64,000 nucleotides of DNA from JBAXTE01 sp037130365. GTDB taxonomy: Bacteria > Bacteroidota > Bacteroidia > Bacteroidales > WCHB1-69. Under the pieces are notes generated by a model. The model was not told the origin of the DNA, did no database searches, and saw only the letters and a program-made list of their open reading frames with translations. The translations under genes were made by a program, and so were the position numbers. The stretch lies in assembly GCA_037130365.1 (NCBI GenBank), contig JBAXTE010000011.1, forward strand, positions 45,191-109,190, read 5' to 3'. Positions 34,438-43,216 of this stretch are shown here, piece after piece; the stretch's first letter is position 1, and every line of letters starts with the position of its first letter.

Positions 34438-35991
34438 ATGAAACCATCCAAATATTTCCTCATCCTATTCATTCTATCGATAACTGTATTTTCTGTGTTT
34501 TCTCAAGCCGACCGACCATTTAGAATTGAAATGCAAGCACCCGAAGAAGCTTATCCATACGATGTAATAAACTTGGGTGCAAAAGGAGTGATCGTGTTCT
34601 TCGAAAATCAAATTTTGTCTAAGTCTCAAGCTTCATGGCGATTTGTCTATTATGATGCTTTTTTTAAGAAAAAATGGTATACAGACGTTGTATTAAACAG
34701 ATTTATGGAGCCAAAAATAGATTATTCCGATAGCAATGTGGTTGCACTAATTTTTAAATATGAGGGTAAAAAGAAAGTCTCAAACGTTCATCAGCTGGTT
34801 TCTATACGAATGAAAGATACTTTAAAAACAATTATTTCACTTCCGATAGATAAAGACTTAACCCCAAATGTGCTTTATGCTGATGAAGATCGTGCACTTT
34901 TTAGCTTTTACGACGATAATAACGAATCTTTTTATCAATTAAAATATTCAGATTCATTACCGAAAAAAATTAATTTCCCCGAAGTTAAAAACAGTTATGT
35001 CCAATTTGTGACGCCCATTGCTGGCTCAACACAGTTATTGGTAGGTGTTCGAAACGATATATCAAAAAAGGAAAATAAAATCGTGCTTTATAGAATTAGT
35101 GTTGATGGATTGATTGTTTCCAACCTTGAATTACCTTCTGATGCATCAGTTTTTTTTAATAGATGTAAAATTATTCAACTTAATAATGATTCGATGTTAG
35201 TTTTGGGATCATACGTTTTAAAGAATAGTATTCCGCTTGGCTTTTTTACTCCGGCAAATGAAGTAAATACTGGAGTCTTTTCGGTGCTAATTCCTTCCTT
35301 AACGAAAACTGATTCATTGCATTTATATAATTTCTCGTATAACAAGATGATATTTAAGTATTTATCTACCAGAGAGCAAGAAAAGATGAAAAAAAAGGTG
35401 GAGCTAGATAATCCTAAAGATCAGAGTCTGTCGCTTAATTTGCAATTGCTCAACCATCCAATAATTAAAACAGATTCATCGGTGATATTTATTTCGGAGG
35501 CGTATTATCCCGAATTTCGAACTGAAGAAAATGTGAATTATGACTTTAATGGACGACCTTTTCCAAATAATCGTACTTATTTTGAAGGGTATAGATATAC
35601 AAATGCAATCGTTTGCGGATTTGATTACTCAGGGAAATTGATATGGGATAATAATTTTTCATTAAACGAAATGCTCTCGTACGATTTAAAACCCAGAGTT
35701 TCTGCTTATGCTGATAGCAATAATGTGTTGATGGCTTATAGTTTTGAAGGAAATGTAGTGACTATGGCTGTAAATGGGTATAACGTGGTTCAGAATATCG
35801 AACGAACGAGAATTGAACCGATGAATTCTTCCGATTTTATCGTGAAAACCGAAAAATCTCAAGTTGATTATTGGTACAAAAACTACTTTTTATCTTATGG
35901 GTATCAGAAAATTAAAAGTTCTGGTAAAGGCGCTAAAAATCGTGATAATGCCTTTTTCTTGAATAAAATGATTTATAAAAACGTCGATTAG
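34438..35991 (+). CDS. Exported protein of unknown function
   Basis: 517 residues. Signal peptide of about 22 residues (hydrophobic core FLILFILSITVFSVFS, cut near SQA). The remainder is mostly beta-type sequence with alternating hydrophobic residues, reminiscent of a propeller-like or jelly-roll domain, but I recognise no family. Near the end is a Lys-rich tail (KIKSSGKGAKNRDN). It is convergent with the TonB receptor gene; a perfect 22-bp inverted repeat lies between them. Confidence 0.7.
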   Translation: MKPSKYFLILFILSITVFSVFSQADRPFRIEMQAPEEAYPYDVINLGAKGVIVFFENQILSKSQASWRFVYYDAFFKKKWYTDVVLNRFMEPKIDYSDSNVVALIFKYEGKKKVSNVHQLVSIRMKDTLKTIISLPIDKDLTPNVLYADEDRALFSFYDDNNESFYQLKYSDSLPKKINFPEVKNSYVQFVTPIAGSTQLLVGVRNDISKKENKIVLYRISVDGLIVSNLELPSDASVFFNRCKIIQLNNDSMLVLGSYVLKNSIPLGFFTPANEVNTGVFSVLIPSLTKTDSLHLYNFSYNKMIFKYLSTREQEKMKKKVELDNPKDQSLSLNLQLLNHPIIKTDSSVIFISEAYYPEFRTEENVNYDFNGRPFPNNRTYFEGYRYTNAIVCGFDYSGKLIWDNNFSLNEMLSYDLKPRVSAYADSNNVLMAYSFEGNVVTMAVNGYNVVQNIERTRIEPMNSSDFIVKTEKSQVDYWYKNYFLSYGYQKIKSSGKGAKNRDNAFFLNKMIYKNVD

Positions 35992-36004
35992 TTTTCCCAA
36001 CTAT

Positions 36005-36052
36005 TAATTAGTAACAATAAGAAAACGCTAGTTTTCTTATTGTTACTAATTA
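36005..36052. terminator. Perfect inverted repeat between convergent genes (probable bidirectional terminator)
   Basis: Arms of 22 bp match perfectly around the 4-base loop GCTA. It lies between the 3' ends of an exported-protein gene and the TonB receptor gene. The stem is AT-rich and no T-tract longer than three follows, so a classical terminator is not certain. Confidence 0.55.
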
Positions 36053-36078
36053 TAGCTAATACCTTATAGTTATAAGTT

Positions 36079-38484
36079 TTATAATTTCACAGAAATTCCA
36101 CCTGAAAAATTCCGACCAGCTTGAGGATAATACCCATCTAACGCTTTTCTCTCACCGCCTACATAATAGCTATAAATCCAAGCATTAGATTCATATTTTT
36201 CGCTAAAAATATTGTTTATGCTGAAAAACAGACTAATTGAGCTTGTGTTTTTGCTTTTAAGAGTGTATCTGAAAGATATATTGTTGATTAAATAACCGTT
36301 TAATTTTCGATCTTTACTAGAGGAGTTATCAATATATTGTTTGCCCACGTATTTAGACAAAAGTGTGATTTCGAAGTTCTTATAAGGATTAACTGTAATG
36401 CCACTCGAAGCAATAATCTCTGGTGAAAATGCAATGTTGGTTTCTCCTAACAATGTATCGTGCTGAACTCCAGTATCCCAATCATCGACAAATTCTTTAT
36501 AACTTTTGATCTTATTTCTACTAAGGGTTGTGTTAATCTGCCATTTAAAGAATTTGAGGGGTTGCCATATCGCAGATAGTTCTATTCCAGCACGATAACT
36601 TTTCTTCATATTCTTCATAATTGCATCACCTACATCGTTAATTTGTCCAGTAAACACAAGTTGATCTTTATAATTCATATAATATAAATTTGTGTTGAAC
36701 GAGAATTTGTTATGTGAAAAATGATATCCTAATTCAAAATCATAAAGTCGCTCTGGAGTTGGACGCATCGTATCAACAGCATCAACTAAATTGCTACGAG
36801 TTGGCTCTCTATTAGCTATAGAGTAGGAGGCATATACGTTGTTTTTCTCGTTGATTTCATACGAAATTCCGCCTTTTGGATTAAAAAAGTTCCAATTATG
36901 ATGTTGATCAATTGCTCTTGCCTTATCGTCGATGCCAGTGATTTTGTAATCAATATTTCGATATTGGCAATCTACCCATAAGTTCAATTTTTTCATCAAC
37001 TGGTAATTGATTTTTGTATAGATATTTGCATCTCTTTTATCGCCAGTTCCTCTATAATATTCAAATTCATTGGCAAGTTTTACTGCATATTGCATCCATT
37101 CAACCTGACCGAAATGGTTTCCTTCGTATTTGTTAATGGCACCTCCAAGAGTTATAGATAGCTTTTCGATAGGTTGATAGTTTGCCGATATGGTTAATCC
37201 ATAGAAATAATTATCTAAGTATTTTCGACGAATTAAATCGGAGGTATACAGCGTTGAATCTTTGATTATTTGATTTTCAACGCCATAATTTGAATACGAA
37301 TCGTCTTCTCGATATTGTTCGTAATAACCGAAACCTCTCGTGTAATGAAGAGCGGAAGTAATGTTTAATTTCGAGTTGAATTCGTGAGCGAAAGTTAAGT
37401 GATAACGACTTTGAGTATAATTATCGGTTTCGTTGTTGTAATATTTCGTTTGTCCATTTTCGTCAGTGTATTGGCCAATTCCATTATATGTACGGTTCGT
37501 ATCCAAGATATAAGAAGGAACGCCATCCCACGATTGATAGGTTTTCTCTTTCCCGGATAGAATCAGAAATTTTACCATCGTTTTTTTGCCAAAGTACGAA
37601 CCTGCCAAATAAATTGAGGACAAATCAGAAGTCGCTCTGTCTATAAATCCATCTGAAGTAATTTTTGAAACACGTCCATCAATTGCAAAATGCCCGTTGA
37701 TGAGTCCAGTTCCAAAGTTTAAATTGTGCTTCCAAGTATTATACGATCCATAAATTTCGTTGATTTGAGCGTATGGATTGGGTTGGAATTTAAGTGTTTG
37801 AAAGTTCATGCTTCCGCCAAATGCTGCAGCTCCATTTGATGAAGTTCCCACACCTCGCTGTATTTGAACATTATCTACAGAAGAGGCAAAATCGGGTAAG
37901 TTTACAAACCAAGCACCTTGAGATTCTGGGTCATTGAGTGGAACTCCATCTATTGTTACATTGATTCGAGTTTCGTCGGTTCCTCTCAAACGGTAACCTA
38001 CATTCCCAATACCGTTACCAGCATCCGAAGTGGTAACCATCGACAACGATTGATCGATTACTGCTGTGATGTTTCGCGCATCGTTCAATTTTTGAATCTC
38101 ATCTTTGTTAATGTTCTCAAAAGCTGTAGGTGTTTTTTCATTGGCCCGGGTAGCTTTTACAATAACCTCTTCAAAAATAATTGATTTTCTTTTTAAAACA
38201 ATTTCAATGGTTTGGTTTGAAGATAACTCAATTGTTTGTTCCGAAGATTCAAAACCAACAAATGAAACGTGGATAGTGTAATTGCCTTTTGGTAAACTCG
38301 TGGCGACAAATTGTCCATTTTTGTTTGTTACATCAGTTCTCAACTGATTGTTAATGAGTACGTGAGCACCAGCTAGCGGCTCATTGTTTTCGGCATTTTT
38401 TACCGTGCCATTGATGCTGAATTGTGCGCTTAGCGACAAATAACTCGCAAGAGCTAGAATCAACATCGTTCCTTTTAATTTCAT
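36079..38484 (-). CDS. TonB-dependent outer-membrane receptor under TPP riboswitch (probable thiamine uptake)
   Basis: 801 residues. Signal peptide 1-20, carboxypeptidase-regulatory-like domain about 22-105 (INGTVKNAENNEPLAGAHV), plug domain about 120-230 (VGYRLRGTDETRINVTIDGVP) and a beta-barrel ending in aromatic-rich strands (NFSGGISVKL). TonB receptors import large or scarce nutrients with energy from the inner membrane. A complete TPP riboswitch at 38550-38632 on the same strand directly precedes it, so synthesis is expected to fall when thiamine diphosphate is high; the likely cargo is thiamine or a precursor. No inner-membrane thiamine permease is adjacent. Confidence 0.92.
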   Translation of the reverse strand: MKLKGTMLILALASYLSLSAQFSINGTVKNAENNEPLAGAHVLINNQLRTDVTNKNGQFVATSLPKGNYTIHVSFVGFESSEQTIELSSNQTIEIVLKRKSIIFEEVIVKATRANEKTPTAFENINKDEIQKLNDARNITAVIDQSLSMVTTSDAGNGIGNVGYRLRGTDETRINVTIDGVPLNDPESQGAWFVNLPDFASSVDNVQIQRGVGTSSNGAAAFGGSMNFQTLKFQPNPYAQINEIYGSYNTWKHNLNFGTGLINGHFAIDGRVSKITSDGFIDRATSDLSSIYLAGSYFGKKTMVKFLILSGKEKTYQSWDGVPSYILDTNRTYNGIGQYTDENGQTKYYNNETDNYTQSRYHLTFAHEFNSKLNITSALHYTRGFGYYEQYREDDSYSNYGVENQIIKDSTLYTSDLIRRKYLDNYFYGLTISANYQPIEKLSITLGGAINKYEGNHFGQVEWMQYAVKLANEFEYYRGTGDKRDANIYTKINYQLMKKLNLWVDCQYRNIDYKITGIDDKARAIDQHHNWNFFNPKGGISYEINEKNNVYASYSIANREPTRSNLVDAVDTMRPTPERLYDFELGYHFSHNKFSFNTNLYYMNYKDQLVFTGQINDVGDAIMKNMKKSYRAGIELSAIWQPLKFFKWQINTTLSRNKIKSYKEFVDDWDTGVQHDTLLGETNIAFSPEIIASSGITVNPYKNFEITLLSKYVGKQYIDNSSSKDRKLNGYLINNISFRYTLKSKNTSSISLFFSINNIFSEKYESNAWIYSYYVGGERKALDGYYPQAGRNFSGGISVKL

Positions 38485-38549
38485 TTTTTTTGTTTTTTAG
38501 TTTAACACACCGAATAGATGAAAGGGAATATCCATTCAATTAGTTAATT

Positions 38550-38632
38550 CGCCTATGTCCCTTCGTCGGCATTACCCGCATCAGGTTCAATGGGTTTGAT
38601 CTCAGCCCTTTTCGTTAAGGCACCCCTTCCTA
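38550..38632 (-). promoter_or_regulatory. TPP (thi-box) riboswitch
   Basis: Minus-strand reading shows the whole thi-box in order: AGGGGTGCC, GGCTGAGA, ACCC, TTGAACCTGAT, GGGTAATGCC and CGAAGGGA. These bind thiamine diphosphate. It sits about 65 bp ahead of the TonB receptor start. In Bacteroidota the control is usually at translation or by early termination; the sequence alone does not say which. Confidence 0.95.
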
Positions 38633-38946
38633 TATGACGGCGCAAAATTATAAAAAAAATCACATCAAATTTGTTATCTGAATAATTAAAATGATTTTAT
38701 TTTTAAGACTAATCATAAGTGGTTGAAAATAAGATTAATGAGTTTGATTTATAGGACTGTCCGTTATCGATATTATTGATAGCGCTCCGAAAAGTATATC
38801 ATATTGATATTCAACGTTCTTTTGCTCAGTTCCTTAAGGATGAAACATTGAATATCAGTATTTTAGATTAGTGTCTTTAGGGTACCGATATCTATCGGGG
38901 TTAGAGGTAAATTTATTTTTTGGAGTAGACTCATTTTTGATAATAT

Positions 38947-39066
38947 TTTATGGCGCTGAAGGCATGTGTTGAGCTTGCCGAAATATGCCTTGAAATTGAG
39001 ATTTTGGCGGAAAAATTGTTGCAAAGCAAAACTATTTTTATGCCAAAATCAATGTTAGGGCTATAA
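38947..39066. repeat. REP-like hairpin unit, copy 1
   Basis: Starts TTTATGGCGCTGAAGGC and ends with a hairpin ATTTTGGCGG..., tip TTGC-AAA-GCAAAAC, then TTTTTATGCCAAAAT and TTAGGGCT. The same order of parts occurs at 55881-56019, with a different middle. Confidence 0.7.
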
Positions 39067-39191
39067 ATAGATAGTCAAATTTATTTTTTGTCTTTCTTTT
39101 CAAGCTTTTCCTAAAACCCCTGAAAGTTTTGAAAATTTATTGGACTACAGTGTTTTTTTATATATTTTTGAAAATTAATTCATAACTTCTT

Positions 39192-40073
39192 ATGAAAAAT
39201 CATCTTCGATATTTATTAATTGGAATAATCAATTTATTTTCTTTATTCCTAATGGCAGCCCAAGATACTATTTCATTATATTATCAGACAGATAAGTATA
39301 ATTTGGAGGATTCAAGTTTATTGAAATTAACTGATTTTTGCACATTGGTTTCTGATCAAAAGATTAAAGAGGGGATTTTGATTTTTGGATATGCAGATTA
39401 TGTTGGCTCCGATGATTCCAATTTTATGTTATCAGGAAAAAGAGCATTATTTGTGAAGAAATTTCTGCTTTCAAAAGGGGTGAAAGTCAAGTTTATCTCC
39501 GTTTGCCAAGGCTTTGGAGAAAGAAACTGCAAGCACATTATAATGCCAGAAAATGGATGTGCTATTCATCGAAGAGTAGATCTGGTTTTTGAAAAAGCAA
39601 CTCCTCCAAAAGTTATAATTGTCAAGTCAAAAAGTCCTAACGTTAAAGATAAAATTGCAAAGAAGAATACGGTAAAGAATGCTGTGGCTGTTGAAATGGT
39701 TAAGCTTGACAGTGTTATTAAAATTTCAAAAGTAGGGGAGACCCTCATCCTAGATAATATAAATTTTTATGGAGATTCAGATAAATGGTTGGATTCGTCT
39801 TTACCTGCTGTAAATAATTTGCTGAATATTATGAAAACTAATAAAACACTTCAAATAGAAATTCAAGGTCATATTTGCTGTAAAGACAATGATGTTAATG
39901 ATGTTTCAACTAAACGTGCTTATACTGTATATCAGCTGTTGATTAATAATGGCATTGAGAAAAATAGACTTTCATATAAAGGTTTTGGGAGAACTAAACC
40001 ATTGGTTAATGAGATTGACGAGCCATCAAGAAGTAAAAACAGAAGAGTGGAAATTTACATTAAACGGAAGTAA
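39192..40073 (+). CDS. OmpA-family protein with two OmpA-like domains
   Basis: 293 residues with a signal peptide (cut near LMAA). Two peptidoglycan-binding OmpA_C-like domains in tandem: about 28-135 (GYADYVGSDDSNFMLSGKRA, CQGFGERN, HRRVDLVFE) and about 180-293 (GHICCKDNDVNDVSTKRA, SYKGFGRTKP, RSKNRRVEIYI). The second is the better match, with the conserved N-R-R-V-E. There is no beta-barrel domain. Probably periplasmic, anchoring something to the cell wall. Convergent with the next gene. Confidence 0.85.
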   Translation: MKNHLRYLLIGIINLFSLFLMAAQDTISLYYQTDKYNLEDSSLLKLTDFCTLVSDQKIKEGILIFGYADYVGSDDSNFMLSGKRALFVKKFLLSKGVKVKFISVCQGFGERNCKHIIMPENGCAIHRRVDLVFEKATPPKVIIVKSKSPNVKDKIAKKNTVKNAVAVEMVKLDSVIKISKVGETLILDNINFYGDSDKWLDSSLPAVNNLLNIMKTNKTLQIEIQGHICCKDNDVNDVSTKRAYTVYQLLINNGIEKNRLSYKGFGRTKPLVNEIDEPSRSKNRRVEIYIKRK

Positions 40074-40135
40074 GTTTAACATAAAACAATTTCAAAAAAG
40101 AGCTATCAGAAAATCCAAAGTTTAAAAACTTGTAT

Positions 40136-41536
40136 TTAGTTTTTAATGATTTTTAGCTCTACTCTTCGATTCATTTTTCTGCCATCCTCCGTGTTGTTAT
40201 CCGCCACAGGTTTAGTTTTCCCATAGCCAATAGTATTTATTCTGTTTTCACTTACCCCTTTATCATTGAGCCAACGTTTTATGGATAAAGCTCTGTCGGA
40301 TGAGAGCTGTAAGTTGTAATCATCTCTTCCTTCACTACTTGTGTGTCCTGATAATTCAATTGCCATTAATGGATTATCAATCATAAATTGAAGGATTTTA
40401 TTTAATTCTGGCATCGATTCAGACAATAATATTGCAGATGCTTTTTCAAAATAGATATTTTTTAAAGTAACCGATGATCCAACTTTAATCATATTCAAGG
40501 CATAATTTCTTGATATGCTAGTTAATGGATAATCTTCAAGTTTGATTATGTCTGTTTTTGGTTGATACCCGAATGCTTCGATTGAAATGTTATAGCTATC
40601 ATTATTGAATAAATCGGTTACTGCTAATCCAGATTTTGAGGCCAAACTATTGGAAACTCCTTGTTTGTTGACAATTGTAACTACTGAATTTATTGGACGT
40701 TTTGAAATACTATCAGTAATTGTCGCTGTATATTTGATTTTTTGAGGAAATTTCACTTTTTCCTCTTCATATACTTTCTCTTTTTTCTCGGGTAATTTAA
40801 TCTTGAAATTTGGAATAATGATAAGTGCTTGAAAAACAATTCCAAGATTACTGCCCCCTGATTTTAATTCTGATATATCTTTTTTCCAATGATTATACAT
40901 CTCAACTTCAAGCCCAGACATATCATTACTTCCCAAATTTGCTTGCCAATACAGTCTGGAGCCAAGTTTTAAAGGAATTCCATCAAAAGGGTGATAGAAA
41001 AGTTGCAGAGCAGGCTCAAATCCGAAATTCATAAAGCTATTTAGGTCTTTAAACAAGGCTGTTGGCGAATCAGAAAGTATATATGTTTGAAGTTTTCCAG
41101 CAACAAAATCAACACTTAAGCCAGCATAAACTTCTAGTTTGTCAAATTTTTTAATTGGGGCTAACAAGCCAAACCCAAGAGTGCTTGTTCTGTATTTAAT
41201 ATGTCGCTCATCGTGAAAAGGAGTTTCGTAATTAGCAAAAACTTCTTTCGATCGTTTTGTCCAGAAAACATCAAAAAGAACATCTCCCATAGCTATTCCC
41301 ATGGTAAAATGTATTCCATTTAAATTTTTGATGTGACCCATATCAGTTTCTATTACTGCACCACTCTCTTTTATTTTTGAGGCATTGTATAAGTCAATGA
41401 ATTCATTAACTCTGCTCATTGGTGCATAAGAAAAATTATAACCAATTCCTAAATACTCTAATCTAGCTTTTTGAGCAACTAAATTACTGGTTGTTAGAAT
41501 TATACAGAATATTAATATGCTTTTTCTGAATCTCAT
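40136..41536 (-). CDS. OmpA-family outer-membrane protein
   Basis: 466 residues. Signal peptide 1-22 (cut near LVAQ), a beta-barrel-like N-terminal part about 23-240, a carboxypeptidase-regulatory-like domain around 265-345 (TDSISKRPINSVVTI), and a C-terminal OmpA domain with GHTSSEGRDDYNLQLSSDRA and RKMNRRVELKI. The last domain binds peptidoglycan, linking outer membrane and wall. A well-spaced promoter is at 41547-41577. Confidence 0.88.
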   Translation of the reverse strand: MRFRKSILIFCIILTTSNLVAQKARLEYLGIGYNFSYAPMSRVNEFIDLYNASKIKESGAVIETDMGHIKNLNGIHFTMGIAMGDVLFDVFWTKRSKEVFANYETPFHDERHIKYRTSTLGFGLLAPIKKFDKLEVYAGLSVDFVAGKLQTYILSDSPTALFKDLNSFMNFGFEPALQLFYHPFDGIPLKLGSRLYWQANLGSNDMSGLEVEMYNHWKKDISELKSGGSNLGIVFQALIIIPNFKIKLPEKKEKVYEEEKVKFPQKIKYTATITDSISKRPINSVVTIVNKQGVSNSLASKSGLAVTDLFNNDSYNISIEAFGYQPKTDIIKLEDYPLTSISRNYALNMIKVGSSVTLKNIYFEKASAILLSESMPELNKILQFMIDNPLMAIELSGHTSSEGRDDYNLQLSSDRALSIKRWLNDKGVSENRINTIGYGKTKPVADNNTEDGRKMNRRVELKIIKN

Positions 41537-41546
41537 GTTTTTTTTG

Positions 41547-41577
41547 CAAATTTATGAAAATATTATCAAATCATCAA
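41547..41577 (-). promoter_or_regulatory. Promoter of the OmpA-family gene
   Basis: Minus strand: TTG at 41577-41575, 20-bp spacer, then TAAATTTG at 41554-41547. Both elements and spacing match the Bacteroidota vegetative consensus. The -7 element is only 10 bp from the ATG, so the leader would be very short. Confidence 0.5.
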
Positions 41578-41596
41578 CAGAAAAAACTTCATAATG

Positions 41597-41634
41597 TAAA
41601 AAAAAACAGAAAGTTAACTTTCTGTTTTTTTTTT
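41597..41634 (-). terminator. Rho-independent terminator of ackA
   Basis: Hairpin ACAGAAAGTT/AACTTTCTGT flanked by A-run and T-run on both sides, so it can act in both directions. It lies 22 bp beyond the ackA stop. Confidence 0.8.
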
Positions 41635-41655
41635 AAGAATCAAGATTATAGTATG

Positions 41656-42855
41656 TTATTTCACAATTCGATATGTGTCGTTAGCTATAACAAACTCTTC
41701 ATCGGTAGTGATAACCATTGCTACGGTTTTTGAACCATCTTTAGTAATTATAGCATCTTTTCCTCTAAGTCCATCGTTTTTAGTTTTATCGAAATCAACA
41801 CCAAAACACGAAATTCCATCGCAAATCATTTCTCTTAAGTGAACATCATTTTCTCCAATTCCACCAGTAAAAATGATTAAATCAACACCATTCATTGCTG
41901 CAGTATAAGCTCCAATGTACTTTTTAACTCGGTAAGCATACATGTTTAATGTGTCTATTGCACGTTGATCTCCTTTATTATAAGCATCTTCGATATCTCT
42001 CATGTCTGAACTGATTCCAGAAACACCTGCAACTCCTGATTTTTTATTAATCAAGTTATTCATGCCCTTAAAATCAAGATTTTCGAGTTCTGCTATAAAA
42101 AGTAAAGCACCTAAGTCTAAGTCGCCAGTACGTGTTCCCATCATTAATCCTTCAACAGGAGTAAATCCCATGCTTGTATCAATTGATTTTCCGTTTTTAA
42201 TCGCTGCAATCGAGGCCCCATTGCCAAGGTGACACGTGATGATTTTCATGTCATTCCAATCTTTTCCTAGCAGATTAGCTGCTTTAGGAGCAACAAATTT
42301 ATGGCTAGTTCCGTGGAATCCATATCGGCGGACTTTGTAATTTTGATAATATTCGTATGGAATTCCATATAAATATGCTTCTGTTGGCATTGATTGGTGA
42401 AATGAAGTGTCAAAAACTGCAACTTGTGGGATGTTTGGCAACAGCTCTTCCATTACATTAATTCCTTGTAAATTAGCAGGATTGTGAAGTGGTGCCAATT
42501 GACAAAGATGTAATATTTTCATTTTAACATCTTCAGTAATTAGTACACTTTCAGGAAAATGTTCTCCACCGTGAGCAACTCTATGTCCGCACGCTGAAAT
42601 TTCGTTAACATTGCTTATTACACCATAATTAGCATCTGTTAAAGCTTCTAGAACTAAATTAATTCCAACTTTATGATTTGGAATCGGAGTTTGGATGTAA
42701 TGTTTTTCACATCCTTCGGGACGATGAGTGAATTCTCCCATTTCTAACCCAATACGCTCTACTAATCCTTTTGCGAGCACTTGAGCATCGCCATCCATCG
42801 TAATCAATTGATACTTGATTGACGAACTGCCACAGTTTAAAACTAAAATTTTCAT
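41656..42855 (-). CDS. ackA: Acetate kinase
   Basis: Interconverts acetyl-phosphate plus ADP with acetate plus ATP, in the cytoplasm. 399 residues, normal length. Starts MKILVLNCGSSSIKYQLI (phosphate-binding motif), has VFDTSFHQSMP, FHGTSHKFV, HLGNGASIAAI and FTGGIGEND, all signature segments. No phosphotransacetylase gene is adjacent, unlike the frequent pta-ackA arrangement. Confidence 0.97.
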   Translation of the reverse strand: MKILVLNCGSSSIKYQLITMDGDAQVLAKGLVERIGLEMGEFTHRPEGCEKHYIQTPIPNHKVGINLVLEALTDANYGVISNVNEISACGHRVAHGGEHFPESVLITEDVKMKILHLCQLAPLHNPANLQGINVMEELLPNIPQVAVFDTSFHQSMPTEAYLYGIPYEYYQNYKVRRYGFHGTSHKFVAPKAANLLGKDWNDMKIITCHLGNGASIAAIKNGKSIDTSMGFTPVEGLMMGTRTGDLDLGALLFIAELENLDFKGMNNLINKKSGVAGVSGISSDMRDIEDAYNKGDQRAIDTLNMYAYRVKKYIGAYTAAMNGVDLIIFTGGIGENDVHLREMICDGISCFGVDFDKTKNDGLRGKDAIITKDGSKTVAMVITTDEEFVIANDTYRIVK

Positions 42856-43216
42856 TTGAAATTATTATGATTGTTTTTTGAGATTTTGTTGGTCGTAAAA
42901 TTAGAAAAATTTAATTTTCAAAACAAATAAATTGTCATTTTTTGAATAATATATTTTAACTCATTTTTTATATTGAATTTGGAGCATGATGGAATTCAAT
43001 AATATATGGCAAATTGATCATAAATCAGAGATTGATCATACACTTTAAAACTTCAATTGTTGTAGTATCTTTAAAACTAGAAGGAAAACAATGTCAAATC
43101 ATTTATTATATAGACATATTTCTTAATTTAAGATGCCCCTAATTGAGTTTTAATGCTAAAAATTGCAGAATCGTAATTGTTATTTCAGTACTTTTGCATT
43201 TCAAAAAAATCAAAAG
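42856..43216. other. Divergent spacer between ackA and rlmD
   Basis: 361 bp, AT-rich. A -7 element TACTTTTG at 43189-43196 belongs to rlmD. Nothing else recognised. Confidence 0.4.
43189..43196 (+). promoter_or_regulatory. Candidate -7 element of rlmD, supports start at 43217
   Basis: TACTTTTG fits TAnnTTTG. It lies inside the upstream-extended reading frame (from 43163), so transcription would start after that ATG; the start at 43217 is therefore preferred. Confidence 0.4.

Larger units (their letters stand above)
38485..39191. other. Divergent spacer with TPP riboswitch and a REP-like repeat
   Basis: 707 bp. Holds the TPP riboswitch (38550-38632, minus), a CCGATATCTATCGG palindrome near 38884, and a REP-like unit at 38947-39066. 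No gene is supported in the rest. Confidence 0.5.
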
